64,000 nucleotides of DNA from Alitta virens (lineage: Eukaryota; Annelida; Polychaeta; Phyllodocida; Nereididae): the NCBI GenBank assembly GCA_932294295.1, contig OW028584.1:20429638-20493637 (forward strand). The letters are read 5' to 3'. The notes under the pieces were generated by a model that was given only the letters and a program-made list of their open reading frames with translations, had not been told where the DNA came from and did not search any database. Position 1 is the first letter of the stretch, and each line of letters opens with the position of its first letter. The translations under genes were made by a program, and so were the position numbers. This document shows positions 26,101 through 37,025 of this stretch, one piece after another.

Positions 26101-27765
26101 AAACGTACAAAGCAGTCAATCTGCCCATGCTGTCCATTTTGCAATTATTTTCTCCAAGGACTACAAAGAGTCGTTTTGTACATACCGACTTGGTTGAAGT
26201 AGACTGGGCCTTTAAAGCATTTGTTAAAATTGAGGGACTTGCACACCAATCAATTTTAATCATCACATGCAGTTATATTTAAAGCTAAATCTGCATACAG
26301 CAGCAAATATTTCATGATGAAAAATTCTAGCCGTACATATGGTACCAAATGCACATTAAACACTGATGTCTAAAATTAGTTAGGATCTGTTCTTTTTATG
26401 AATAAACATCAAATCAGTCATCAAACTTATTATTAAAAATCAATACAAATTTATGCAACTATCGAAAATAGCTAATCGCTATCAGAGTCTATTATGATTC
26501 CTATTCAAATACAGAAAAAACAATGCATTTGTACAGAATGTACATGACGTAAAAGCAGCGTTATAATGCAAATACTTACATCCTTTGACTGGTTGCCTGG
26601 GGAGTAAGAGTAGGCAGTACGCATTAATCGTTGTGAGTGATGCGCTAACATAGGGGAAGATGCAAGAAATGGGTGAGGGGAGTCTGAAAACAAAATCTCT
26701 CTAATAATACACACACAAAGCAAGCCATTCATAAAGATAATACTGCAGTAATACTCCAATAATCAAACAAATAATGCAGCTTTCAATGTAGACTACCTGA
26801 AGCAATGGGAAAAGTTAAAAGTACCACCAGAGGTCACTGACACCGAAGCGGGTAAGTATTATTTGATGACATCATGTTTCGTGACATCATCCACGTCTTA
26901 TATCTGCTACGGTGGTAGAGCTCTCTGGGGTAGTTTTTCTCCCCATTTTTACATCAATCCAAATTAAAGACATTAAGACTACTTAACTAATATCAGGCTA
27001 TCTAAACGGCCATAACACTTCAACATTCACTGGATATCATGGTTAATTCAGAGTTAATTTATTAATTAATGCATAAATGAAATGAAACAAACATTAGGGG
27101 AATTTAATTCAATGAAAAGCATAAAATATGAGGAGCATGCAAGCTCTGACATTTTTCATCAACAGGGGGACAGTACTGAAGTTGATGAGCAAAACTATAA
27201 TTTCCATCAAGATGGAAAAAAATTCACACATAACTAAACATACAGTGAACAGGCTACACTTTGTACAGCTGTATTTGCAAAACTAATGTTCATCATTCAT
27301 ACAATATACTAAAGCAATTTCTCAACTGTTTTGCTTGAATTATGATTAAAACACCACAACAATTGACAAGATGCCCAAAAAAAAAAAGAGATTTTTGTGC
27401 ATCGTTTCAGCCTACTCGATGCAAATGAAGACCAGGTGATAAAAAAAAATATCAAATTAAATGTATAAGCTCACTTTACAATCCCAATCCAACATTATTC
27501 AATGCTGAGACAGCTCTCAGATTCAACATGCACTCTGTCGTTGCTCAACTGAGCGCCCCCCCCCCCCCTTACGAGCAGACGGCAAAATACGCCCCTGAAT
27601 AGTCATCCCTTTAAAGTTGGTAATACGCAAGTTACAGATCAGAATGACACAAATTAATGACACTAATTAAACTACCACTATCGAATGCAGTTTCTGCTGA
27701 GTTTTTAAACACTTACGGCCCAAATTTGACGTCGGAACGCTGCGGTAATTAGTTGGGAGAGACAT
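11148..27765 (-). CDS. SMARCE1: SWI/SNF (BAF) complex subunit SMARCE1/BAF57 with greatly expanded C terminus
   Basis: Minus-strand coding exons: 27765-27717 ([19 protein letters not shown]), 26683-26580, 26209-26186 (microexon, tentative), 24517-24449, 24191-24117, 22414-22283, 21797-21672, 20553-20505, 18482-18310, 17560-17459, 17077-16961, 16664-16125, 15780-14284, 13967-13820, 11431-11148. All phases agree. Product about 1162 aa; human is 411. The order is: Pro-rich lead [20 protein letters not shown], the HMG box ([20 protein letters not shown] and onward), [15 protein letters not shown], the coiled-coil region ([13 protein letters not shown]), a Glu/Lys-rich helix, then about 550 residues rich in Pro, Gly, Gln and His, and an Asp/Ala-rich tail ending [15 protein letters not shown]1 binds bent or four-way DNA and docks within BAF. 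The first 350 residues align well with human; the tail does not. Confidence 0.95.
12684..13170. repeat. Tandem duplication of about 290 bp in the last SMARCE1 intron
   Basis: Two direct copies. Each has the block CTAATTTGTTTGAT, then TTTTTGTTGGTTATTGCCCG, then AACAATAGGA and AAGTGGAGTATAA (12739-12880 and 13027-13170). Between them lies an inverted TATATCCCTCAT / ATAACCAACAAAAATG stretch, so the unit itself may be a foldback element. Copies are roughly 85% identical by eye. Confidence 0.7.
14284..15780 (-). other. SMARCE1: 1.5-kb SMARCE1 exon encoding a Pro/Gly/Gln/His-rich disordered tail
   Basis: A single 1497-bp exon (499 codons) open in frame with both neighbours. It begins [19 protein letters not shown], holds polyglutamine-like runs, then a GPHGPP(S/G)G repeat block, then a Tyr/Gln/Pro-rich block with PYGQQ and YPQ motifs. 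Composition resembles prion-like or phase-separating regions. Homopolymeric codon bias leaves several antisense frames open, which I regard as shadows. Drosophila's BAF57 homologue is also longer than vertebrate ones, so some tail extension is known; this Gly-Pro-His type is not one I recognise. Confidence 0.9.
15015..15220 (-). repeat. SMARCE1: 21-bp coding minisatellite (GPHGPP[S/G])
   Basis: About nine to ten head-to-tail copies of a 21-bp unit; on the plus strand GGGGGACCATGTGGGCCACC plus one base. It encodes the heptad GPHGPPS or GPHGPPG. Copies differ by a few substitutions (ACT/ACC, TGT/TGC, GGG/GAG), so the array expanded recently and stays in frame because the unit length is a multiple of three. 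Confidence 0.92.
16815..16925 (-). mobile_element. SINE fragment, SMARCE1 intron
   Basis: Reverse-oriented body of the family: CAGATGTAATGATGAGAT, TGTTACA and CCATGGGTGGGATCTT. The head is missing. Confidence 0.5.
18819..18860 (-). pseudogene. Duplicated scrap of SMARCE1 exon 7 inside a later intron
   Basis: The 33-base stretch 18824-18856 matches exon-7 bases around 21689-21721 with two C/T differences. In the exon it encodes [11 protein letters not shown]; here the same frame reads [11 protein letters not shown]. No acceptor or donor brackets it and the match stops abruptly, so it is not a usable exon. It lies between the coding exons at 20505 and 18482. Confidence 0.6.
19918..20014. repeat. 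Near-perfect hairpin in SMARCE1 intron 8
   Basis: Arms 19918-19946 and 19986-20014 are reverse complements over 29 bases with two mismatches (GGCCAGGGGCAGATCC against GGCCAGGGACAGACCC, then AAAACATTCTGAC). The loop is about 39 bases. Length and loop fit either a tiny inverted-repeat element or a miRNA-like precursor; nothing here decides between them. Confidence 0.8.
21672..24191 (-). other. SMARCE1: SMARCE1 HMG-box-encoding exons
   Basis: The exons at 24191-24117, 22414-22283 and 21797-21672 encode the single HMG domain. It starts [11 protein letters not shown] and continues through [40 protein letters not shown] and [17 protein letters not shown], nearly residue for residue like human. The conserved aromatic and basic DNA-bending positions are present. 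This block shows the gene is under strong purifying selection despite the variable tail. Confidence 0.95.
24717..25085. mobile_element. Long-TIR foldback element in SMARCE1 intron
   Basis: Ends are imperfect inverted repeats of about 75 bp: left CCCACCGGCAAAG, GTGGAGCTGGCACTGCGAC, TTTGCC, GATTATGTGTG; the right end in reverse complement gives CCCACTGGCAAAG, GTGGAGCTGGCACAGCGAC, TTTGCC, AATTATGTGTG. The unique centre is about 200 bp and lacks coding sequence. No target duplication identified. Confidence 0.65.
26818..26962. mobile_element. MITE with CTCF-like end motif, copy 2 (SMARCE1 intron 1)
   Basis: Left AGTACCACCAGAGGTCACTG. The right end in reverse complement reads ATGGGGAGAAAAACTACC, matching the end of the 55.5-kb copy. 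The interior has TGATGACATCATG and GTGACATCATC. Confidence 0.55.
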
Positions 27766-27931
27766 GATGGCGGACCTCTACTGATCAAGTCTGCAAAAGA
27801 AATGCTTAATATTATCACTTACACACCATCAAGACACACCATACTTGGTCAAAGCATTCACAGAATGGTAATGAAAATATGTTCATTGCGTTTGTTATAT
27901 AAAGACCACTAAACACTACAAACCACTTACC
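27717..27931 (-). other. SMARCE1: SMARCE1 5' UTR splice junction
   Basis: On the minus strand, a TTTAG|GTAAGT donor ends a noncoding first exon at 27931. A TTTTGCAG acceptor opens the second exon at 27790, giving a short leader before the ATG at 27765. The untranslated exon start is probably near 28000, in GC-richer sequence. This explains the 140-bp gap without coding. Confidence 0.7.
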
Positions 27932-28173
27932 TAAATTTTAACAACAAACAAAGACTCGCGGCCAAGCCGGGTAATGGCTGTAGGTGTCGGGCGTCGCGAG
28001 ATTCATAAGCAAATTTCAGATAAATTTACTCTGTTTTTCAGAATCCAACTATTGACCTAGTGTAAGACATTATGTGAGACTCGATGGTACTTCAATAAAC
28101 AAATAATAAATTCATTTGAAAAATTATAAATTTTCGTACACGGTTAAAAACGGGTCTGACGGAACATCCGCTG

Positions 28174-28653
28174 GCCCGCTGCGTCTAGCTGACGTAGAAC
28201 GCAGGTAGAGGAATTGGCTGGACCTGCCTAAGCGTAAACGCGATAGGCAGGTCGCCTCTACCTATCCCGCATGGCTGATTGGCAAATACGCTGAATTTTT
28301 GATTGGCTGTGCTATTTTTAGACTGGGAATCACGTTCCGGTCCACACATTTCCAATGTTAAAGCCTAGGATGCGCACGCACGCTACCGGGAGGAATCCCT
28401 CCCGGCTAATGGCAGCCTCTACCTGCGTACTGCGTCAGCTAGTCACAGCGGCCTAGCGAAGTAGAGGAATAGCCCGACAACCGACCGGTAGCGTGCGTGC
28501 GCATCCATGTCTTTAACATTGAAAATGTGTGGACCGGAACGTGTTCTCCCATCTAAAAATAGCACAGCCAATCAGAAAATTCAGAGCTTGGCCAATCAGC
28601 CATGGGAGATGGACAGCACCGACCTGCCTATCGCGTTTACGCTTAGGCAGGTC
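28174..28653. repeat. Complex inverted-repeat (foldback) block upstream of SMARCE1
   Basis: 28221-28253 and 28621-28653 are exact 33-base reverse complements, and each is itself a dyad (GACCTGCCT...AGGCAGGTC). The inner segments 28270-28390 and 28490-28608 are also reverse complements at roughly 85%. A further pair, 28174-28210 and 28411-28447, is nested inside. The arms carry CCAAT boxes (GATTGGCTG) in both orientations, GTTCCGGTCCACACATTT and GCGCACGCACGCTACCGG. Overall span about 480 bp. It could be a foldback transposon or a structured distal promoter region. Confidence 0.8.
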
Positions 28654-28782
28654 CCAGCCAACATCTGCTCCACTTTATAATTTCTTCTATTGGTGGAAGC
28701 TGGAGCCTGATTTAGTCACAACACAAGTAGAAGATATCATAATGAATGACTGATCTGTTATATTTCTGTGTGTTTATAACTA

Positions 28783-29668
28783 CAATATTACGATCTCGGT
28801 ACACAACTACCTCACCTACTAGCACTTGGCTGGGGGTCTGGTCAAAACGTATTGTATGAGAGCCTTGCATGGAAGCCTGACTTCAGTTGGTTTTACCGAA
28901 ATTGCAAGAGAAGGAGAACAACCCCCGCTAACACCAGAGGATCCTCCACATCGAACCTTTCAGGCTTTCTTTGGCCGAGCCTACCCCTGGGACTTCCTCT
29001 GAGACACCAAATCCCGTACTTCACTCGACGATGCGCGTTTCACGGTGGGACAGGTATGCGGAGAAGGACATCTCCCTAACGAAACTACACCGCTGCCTAG
29101 CTGCCCTGCACCGATCGTGTAGATTTGCTTGACTGTTTGTACTTAATATATGTGTGTAACTTCGAGGCTATTGTAAATAAATACTGTACATAGAAAAATT
29201 AGTGTGTGTTTTTTATGCTGATCATAAAGTGGCCTTGTACAATATTGTACAGTAATTACCAAAAAAAATTGAATTGGCCGTCCTGATAATTGGCTATTTC
29301 GGTCGATTGGCCGTTATGGGGGGTGGCCATTTTGGCTAGTTGGCCATCATGGGGAGTGGCCGTTATGGTCATTGGCCGTTTTGACTCTACTCCCTTGGCT
29401 GGTGGGAAGCTGCTCTTTAGCTTACTGTTAGAGTGCAGGAAATTTGCACAAAAAATGGTGTAGAATCCAGTCCCCTCTGACCTCATGTGTAGCGTAGTTC
29501 GAATCCTGTTAGTGGGGTGCGGTTGTTGATTAGGGGTGGTCAAAACCTCAGGTGGTCATTGGGGATATATTATTACGATTTTGGTACACTACTACCTCAC
29601 CTACTGGCACTTGGCTGGTGCCTGATGGCTGCTCTTTAGCTTACTGTTAGAGTGCAGGAAAGTTGCAC
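28783..29668. repeat. Low-copy local repeats upstream of SMARCE1
   Basis: CTACCTCACCTACT followed by GCACTTGGCTG occurs at about 28805 and 29588. GCTGCTCTTTAGCTTACTGT followed by TAGAGTGCAGGAAA occurs at about 29409 and 29628. Between them (29276-29382) is a degenerate array of GGCCGTTATGG / GGCCATTTTGG units spaced about 18 bp. An exon-like stretch at 28852-29181 ends with AATAAA at 29176-29181, but I recognise no protein in it. Confidence 0.6.
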
Positions 29669-29835
29669 ACGACTACACAAGTTTAACAAATTTAAATCAG
29701 TCTCTGCGCATGGGGGTTTTTGTTGTCAATCCGCCAATTTTAACTTTCCAAACATTCAATGGAATAACCCTGAGCCACATATTATTCCTCAACCATTCAT
29801 GACAATCTTCAGACGCAAATAGTCACCGAGCCTAC

Positions 29836-32702
29836 ATGAGAGAGCAAGACCTAGTGTTTGCGTGCAACACTGAAATACTAAGGTTACTGGAAAAGCATCG
29901 TCCACACAAACTCGTGAGACCAAAAGAGAAAAACGTTCTGCCCTGGTGTAGATTTGTGTCTGTCAAACGTGCCAAGAAAAAAGAATGCAAGGCCTGGACC
30001 CTGAAAAGAAGTATGGGGCTCAATGCCGATAGAAAACTTCATCACCTTGCCCAAGAAACATAGGACCACATTATAAGGAAGGCAAAATCGGACTACGAAG
30101 AAAGATTGGCAAGCGAAGTCGATGCAAACCCCAAGGCTTTTTACATTTATACTTGACATTTCCTCAGGTCCTCTTCTACAGTGGAGAGCCTCATGCACAA
30201 CAATTTTATCATGGGATGCTAGGAGATGCATGCCTGCGATCCCAATTTTGTATCAATATTGTATGTATACACAAAGGTATCACATGTTTTAGAATAATGT
30301 TAAATGCTGTATCACCTGAGTTACCAAATAGTGTTAATTATATCTATTGTAGACTAAGGGCAGTGGACTGGTTGTTGCCAGAGGGAGTCAGGGGCAGCAA
30401 TGGTAACCTTGGCAACAGCTTCATACACTACCCTGAAACTTGTTCTTAGGAAAGCCCAAAACCTTGTAAAAAATTGGATATTGAAAAGTAAGCCTTGACT
30501 GCATTCATGGTTACCAGGGCAACGGTCAGTTGCTGGCTTGGGGAAAAAGCCCTTAGTTTGAGTTTAGAGGAAGAGTCAGTCAGAGTCAGTCAGAGAGTAT
30601 AGAGAGAGGGGGAAGAGAGCCCACAAAGTGGTTGTGGGGGAGAGTTGGAGGTTAGGATGTAGACATTAGTTGGTAAAGTGGGTGCTCTGGGCACTGAATG
30701 TAGTGAGGGGGTGCTTCGGGTACTTTAGTGTATTAGTAGAGATTAGTATTTAGTTATGGAGTTACTAAGCTTTACCAAGGATGTAGCCACATGAGTATAT
30801 TCTCTTATTCAGGTATGTATGTATGTACTTTGTAATAATAGTCAATGTGATTAATGTAGTGATGGGAAACTCAGGTGGTACATGCAACATGGAAGGGGAA
30901 AATATCAAAGTTTGAATGTGATCAATGTCATCAATGTGTATTGTGGTAATTAAATGTGTAACTATCATATATTTGCCTTGGTTTATGATTATATAATGTA
31001 TTCATTCCATATGCAGTGGTCATCCTCAGCTCCCTATAGAATCAACCTTAAAGTTGTTTGAGGTTAAGGTGACTGTGCAATTAGTAATTATATAATTGAT
31101 AAAGCAAAAACCGAATTGGTTGTAATTATTCAGGGAGTTGCTAATTAGTGGTTCACTCAGATCTGCATACTTCCATAAGCAAAGTGCCAGCCTAACGATC
31201 TTGGTGCCCGGTGCGCAATTAATGAGTTTAGTTGTAGTAATTAGCTTATTTAATTGGCGTCTTATCAGAATATGAAAGTTAATGAGGATAAGAAGAGATC
31301 CAGAATCCTCAATGAATATTTCACTTCAGTAATGACAGAGGAACCTGACCGAATTGGCACACCTACAAAAGACAATGAGTGTACTGTACTCATTTCCAGA
31401 ATTGAAGTCTCTGCTCAAAAATTTAGAAAAAAGCTGGCCAAACTGAAATCAAACCAAAGTGCAGGTCCAGATTTGATGCACGTGAATGTCCACAAGAGGG
31501 TACCTACTTCAGTATCCCATTTGCCCACTTGTTTCAGCAATCACTCTGTGAAGCATATAGCTATCGCAGGATTAGCGCGATGCAAATGTGACGCCGATAT
31601 TCAAGAGTGGCAAAAGATCAGAAAGAAAACTATTGTCCCGTGTCATTGACTAGCCAAGTTGTTAAATTACTGTTGAAATTAATACTTGATGAGATCTGGA
31701 AACACGTCAGAATTAACAAAAATCTTCACTGTGTTCAGCATAAATTCCAAAATGGAGTGTCATGTGTAACCAACCTCATTGAATCTATGCATGATTGGGT
31801 CACCATGTATGACAAGAAAGACAGTGTTGACATCATATATCTTGACTTTTGCAAAGCCTTTGATAGTCACACAAAAGACTGATCTCTAAGCTACATCATT
31901 ATAGCATTAGAGGTAAACTTTTGAGATGGCTGGAAAGTTTCCTGGGTGATAGGCATCAGAAAGTCATCTTACACAATGAGGATATCAGATTGTTGTAGAG
32001 TTGTCAGCAGCGTCCCACATGGGTCCTCATCCTAGAACCAACCTTGTTTCTGCTCGTCATAAATGATTTGCTACAAGAAATTGAAAATCTTTGTGTTCGC
32101 AGACAACACAAAGATATAGCAGGCCAATTCAGTGCAAAACTGCTAATCTACCCAGAGAGATCTCAACAACTTTCTGCTTGGTCCAATACATGGTTGCTAA
32201 GATTCAACAGCAGGAAATGTACCGTTCTGTGACTCTGCTGTGAAGCTGTCAGCTACAAATATAGTATAGAAGGACTAGAACTACTTCAAGTCCACCATCA
32301 AAGAGATCTTGGTGTCACCATCTCATCTGATCGGAAACACATGTCCATAACATTGTAAAGTCTGCAAACAGGAAAATTGGCATGATTAAGAGGTGCTTCT
32401 CAAACAGATCATCCACCGTCATAGTTCCAATGTATAATTCCATTGTAAGGCCAGTATTAGAATATGCATCCCCAGTGTGGTCGCCATGGTTAAAGAAAGA
32501 CAAGGAGCTTCTCGAGAAAACACAAGTTACTTCTAAAATTGCAAGAAACTGCATGTCTCATTGAGTTGTTAATAAGTGGAAGCAGCTACTGAACGATCTC
32601 ATGGAAGAAGATGTTTCAGAAAAATTCAAGAAGAAATTGAGATCCCTGCTGATGGCCTTGAGGCATAACAAGTAACCGAGTAAGTAAGTAAATAAGTAAG
32701 TA
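29836..32702 (+). mobile_element. Degenerate non-LTR retrotransposon 1 (CR1/L2/Jockey-like), interrupted
   Basis: Broken reading frames match the reverse-transcriptase protein of non-LTR elements: AKSDYEERLASEVDANPKAF (about 30090), ILNEYFTSVM and LKSNQSAGPD (31.3-31.5 kb), ENYCPVSLTSQVVKLLLKLI (31.6 kb), VDIIYLDFCKAFD (RT motif A, Asp present) and RWLESFLGDRHQKVILHNE. Stops and frameshifts are frequent. About 1.1 kb without similarity (30165-31250) splits the element. The 3' end is a (GTAA/TAAG)n tail at 32683-32702, common in this class. Inactive. Confidence 0.8.
30165..31250. other. Non-coding insert splitting non-LTR element 1
   Basis: The RT-protein similarity stops at 30.16 kb and resumes at 31.25 kb. 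The insert has GTTGCCAGAGGG / GGCAACAGC dyads and a purine-rich AGTCAGTCAGAG tract (30570-30610), with no coding potential. A solo LTR is possible, but I could not define ends or a target duplication. Confidence 0.4.
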
Positions 32703-32734
32703 TCCAAACCAACCCGTACTCAACACATACTTGC

Positions 32735-33660
32735 AAGCTCCATCATGAAACACCTAGATCAGCACTTCATACTCACAGACGAGTTCAGGAAGAGGAGATG
32801 GTGCGAGTCCCCACTAATTACAACAGTACACGATATGGTGCAGAATATAAGCAACAAACAACAAACTGATGTGATTGCTCCAGACTTCTTCAACGCCTTC
32901 GATAAAGTGCCCCACGGAAGGCTGCTATACAAAGTCAACTACTATGGAATTCGGGAGAGAGCGTACCCAAAAAGTATTACTGGACAACACATCAGCCGAC
33001 ATTACATCAGTATGTCAACTCAGGGGTACCTCAGGGGAGTGTATTAGGCTCACTTCTTTTCTCATTATACATCAATGATCTACCTGATGTCATCGAACGC
33101 AATGAGAATGATGCCAGAACACATGAGAGAGACCATCTCACAAACAAAAGAAACATCATCAACCACCAATACGAGATACATGGAGAAACCCTGAATTGAA
33201 CTGAGGTAACTAAATAATTAGGCATCCACATCCACAGGAAATTGGCTTGCAACACACACAATGACTACACAGTGTGCAAAGCGAACAAGACCCTAGCTTT
33301 TATAAGAAGAAGCACCTATCAGTGTTGGAAGAAAACCAAAGAGGTGCTTTACAAGACACTCGTCCGGCCCATTCTAGAGTACGGAAGATCCCCATACCAA
33401 GCAAGATACCAACAAACTAGAAAGCATACAGAGACGAGCAGCTAGATATGTCACTAGAGACTACAGGAGGACCAGCAGCGTCTCAACCATGCTAGAGGAG
33501 TTGAAATGGCCAACACTACAAGAACACAGAGCACAAGCCAAAGTTACTATGCTCTACAGAACCATCAACAAGCTAGTAGAAATTTCCATCTGACAAGCTA
33601 ACACCAAGGACAAACTCCATAACAAGAGGACACAGAAACCCGAAAAAGTAAGTTTCAAGA
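32735..33660 (+). mobile_element. Degenerate non-LTR retrotransposon 2, RT fragment
   Basis: Frames join to DFFNAFDKVPHGRLLYKVNY (motif A), SGVPQGSVL...LLFSLYINDLPD (motif B region) and the C-terminal signature TLAFIRRSTYQ, EVLYKTLVRPILEYG, RRAARYVTRDYRRTSSVSTM. At least three frame changes and several stops are present, and the catalytic FADD block is missing or unreadable. It starts directly after element 1's microsatellite tail. Confidence 0.8.
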
Positions 33661-33876
33661 GTGGAGTGCAGAGAGTTAAGATGCAATGATCGAAGGTGTA
33701 ATGTTGTTAAACACTGTATATATAGAGCACTGAGAGGTGTAACCACTATGCACATGTTGGTTTTTAGACGGTACGAGGATCCAGCAACTGGCGCGAAGCA
33801 CCTATTTGGAAGAAGAACCCGGCGAGAAAATCTTATATCGCATCGAAGTCAGTGACAACACTTTTTTGATAACCAC

Positions 33877-34025
33877 AACACAAGGATAACCCGGTGACAA
33901 CACAGTGTCAATTCGGCGACATGGGGATGTGCAGGCATATGTCAGCCGCACTATATCTCTCACAGGCTGCTCTGCCATGGGAAGCTCTGCTGCTGATTGC
34001 CCCAGCTGTGCGAGTTCCCTGATAT
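33877..34025 (+). repeat. Dispersed repeat, partner of the copy in HAT1 intron 1
   Basis: GGATAACCCGGTGACAACAC, CAGTGT and later TGCTGATTGCC...GAGTTCCCTG parallel 3090-3235. Confidence 0.5.
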
Positions 34026-34599
34026 GGCTTTTTAGACCTTTACTCAATAATGCAGCTACAGTGATGCAATTGGTATGAATAGATCCGTCTGAATAGAATA
34101 TATGAATAGATCCGTCTCAATGCCAGGAGTCTGTTCATAACGATGCAGAACATCTCTGTACTCCAAATATTTCCAGAGCTAGACAGCTAAAACCGATGCT
34201 GAGGGAGTGATTTCCCAAACCAGAAGTGGCCTGAAGTTCAATTCTAATGCATGTATTTTAAGCAACTTTTACTATTACTTTTTTACCCATTGAACAATCA
34301 CAGCATCCATTTTATTTTATTTTTTAATTCAAAACCAAGCATGCCATCACAATGTCTCTAGAAGAATCAGATTGATAATATTGATCTTTTTCATAATTCT
34401 ATAAAGGAGACATATACACTATATACAATATACAGCCTCAAAATTGAATAAACTTATTTGCCTTACCTGCTTACTGAAGCCATTCAATCAGTGCATAGAA
34501 TGAACAAGTATCTATGTAACCAGGGAGCAGTGAAGGTTTGGAAAACATTTTCGATTGATGGCACATACACCACTCCACAGGAGTTTGAAGCATCTTGAG

Positions 34600-35330
34600 G
34601 GTTGTATTTCTTTTCATATTTCTAGGCTTTGCCATCAGAGTTGGTTCAGCATATATCCAAAGTGCTTGTGGTACGGTTCCTCTTGAGGGAAAAGCATTAT
34701 AATCTGCCTTGATCGATCTTTCTGATTTTAGTTTGAGGTGTAGGGGTCACAGCTGAGGAGTACTAAATGGGACGAAACTAGTGTCTTGTGAGCATGAGTC
34801 TTGATTGTAGTAGATATTCGGAGGTTTCTCACAATAGATAAGTGCAGCAAACCCATCAGCTTTTTTGCATAAGTTGTTTATGTGTAAGTTCCGTCTTAGG
34901 TTGTAGAGGGGACTCGTATTGTACTTGATTGGTTCGCTTTTTCTGCTGATTAAAGTAACCTTTTTCATGGGTGAAATTTGATAGTCAATTTGTGGCTCAA
35001 TTTAGGCAAGGTCACTCAGGAGGAGCTTGGCCTCATTGGATTTTGTTACAGTGAGATATACGATTTTGGAGTGGAGGTTGTTGGAGGAGGTGGTTAATGT
35101 AGTGCAAGAATAGACTGGAGACAAGCATGGAGCCCTGGGGGACTCCCTACAGCACTTCTGCTTTTGACAAGAATTGGCATCATAGCAGGGTTCTTTGTTT
35201 TTCGGTTATTGGGTCTTTAATTCCGTAGTAGTGTAGTTTGTGGCAGAGTTGCTCTGAAACAGCTTTGCTGATGGCCATACTGAAATCCACGATGCGGACA
35301 TCAAGCAGTTTATCAGCATTCATATTGTTG
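34600..35330 (-). mobile_element. Degenerate non-LTR retrotransposon 3, opposite orientation
   Basis: On the minus strand the broken frames read VDFSMAISKAVSEQL, CHKLHYYGIKDPI, GVPQGSMLVSSLFLHYIN and, further on, KKVTLISRKSEPIKYN. These correspond to the RT palm and the post-RT segment of the same superfamily. Several stops interrupt it. Confidence 0.65.
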
Positions 35331-35582
35331 TCTGCATCTTATTTGAAGTATGCATTATATACAATCTTTTATGATGGTACTGGTAACAATTATAATGTTC
35401 TCTATGAGTTTACAGGCTATAGATGTTAAGGATATTTATCTGAAGTTGGCAAGATCTGTCGTGGCCCTTTTTTGTAATTACACTGTACGTTAAAGGGAAC
35501 TAGCGAGAGATAGGAAAGAACATGGAGATCCACATTCAGATGTCAGAATGAGAACAAGAGGGCACCATTACATGTTACATTA

Positions 35583-35798
35583 ATGAAGCATTACTGTAGA
35601 ATTAAGAGACACAAAATACGCTTCTTTAGCCTCTGTGTCATGGAAATTTGGAACTGGTTACCTAAAGAAGTTGTAGACGCATCATCACTAAATCTTCAAA
35701 TCAAGGCTAGACAAGACATGGCCTATTTACTTGCGACGGCTAACCCAATGACAGCAAACATGGGGACATGGCTGCTGCCAACTTGCAAGGTTACATAG
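35583..35798 (+). mobile_element. Non-LTR retrotransposon 3'-end fragment 4
   Basis: The 71-codon frame contains RFFSLCVMEIWNWLPKEVVD followed by ASSLNLQIKARQD, the usual C-terminal signature of L2/CR1-like ORF2 proteins (FFS.RVVEIWN.LP.EVV). No upstream RT is joined to it. Confidence 0.65.
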
Positions 35799-36579
35799 AA
35801 ACTCTGTCACTTTCATGGCACTCATGTACATGGTAGTGCCAGTCCAGCAAGAAAGATATTCCGATCATTAGTGCACCCATTAGTTTCATGAGCAGCTTAC
35901 CAAGCATCTTCCTTCAGCAAGGCCTCCTTCTCGGTAAAGCTGCACTGGGTGGCCTTGCTAGTGGGCTTAATCAGCTGGTTTATTAATTCATGTCAATCTT
36001 TTATTAATTCATGTCAATCTAAGTGGACGTGATGAACTGTGGAGCATCAAATTAGCGATAGTGTTTACCAAAATATGTATTTTTATCGCAGCAACATGGT
36101 CTGGTTTGACGGTTGAGTCTTTTCAAACCCAAACATTGCTCGCATTAGCTGACCTGTTTATTGATGCACCTGTTTACCACTAGAGGGCTATAAATAGAAT
36201 ATCCTACAGCCATTGGGCCCAGCACCTCCACTGTTTGATCTAAAGGGAGACCTCACCGTTTGATCTAAAGGGGGACCTCCCCCCCCCCCCAAGCCAAATG
36301 CTACAGGAGATGAGATTTGTTGTTGCCTGGGTGTGTTATATTATACCGCATATTAGCACCACTCCTACCCCTCTCCATAGCTAATTTAATTATCAATTAA
36401 GCTGGGTTGACCAGATCAAGTGGTTAGAGTAAGACTGTTGATCACTAGCCTGAGATAATCTTCCTGATCACATGCCGCTGTTGGCTCTTAATTGATCTTG
36501 TGGCTTTTATAGTAAGCCACGAAAAATATGTCCGATAGAAAACAAGAGAACCTAAAGCTAACAGCAGGGACTTGGACGA

Positions 36580-37025
36580 GAAGCTAATCCTCCTCTGAAG
36601 GACCCAGGTTCAATGTCCACCCGAACAACACCCAGCTGGGATGTTGCTCCGAATAGCTATTGTATTTACACAGTCCCAAACTTGTACTCGGTGTCAATTC
36701 GTGCAAATAACACACCTCACCCATGGAGTAAATTGTGTAATGTGGGCACTATGAATTGTTTACCTGAATTTTAGGTAGTAATGGGTCACGGTTGACATTA
36801 TTTCCAAACATTTTCTTTTATTTGACTTCAATTTACACCAGAATGATTGTCAATTGTCATTGCATTTAAAAATAAGAGAAGAGTTGCAACACAAGAAACG
36901 GTACCAACCACAATTGAGTGGTGGGGGGACTCCTAGAAACTACCCCACCTCGCTCACTCACCTCAATCAACCCTCATGAACTGCCCTTAGAAGGCTGCAA
37001 TTTCCACATCATCATCTCAATAATA
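36580..37025 (+). mobile_element. SINE, diverged copy 5' of the Ngaro-like element
   Basis: CTCTGAAGGACCCAGGTTCA (B-box), ACTCGGTGTCAATTCG, CTCACCCATGGAGTAAATTG, then after an insert CACTCACCTCAATCAACCCT and CTTAGAAGGCTGCAATTTCC. This is the same order as 9719-9995. Confidence 0.6.

Noticed and set aside
28852..29181. A protein-coding gene or 3' exon upstream of SMARCE1
   Set aside because: The frame is open for 75 codons and an AATAAA follows, but no recognisable protein or consistent splice structure was found.
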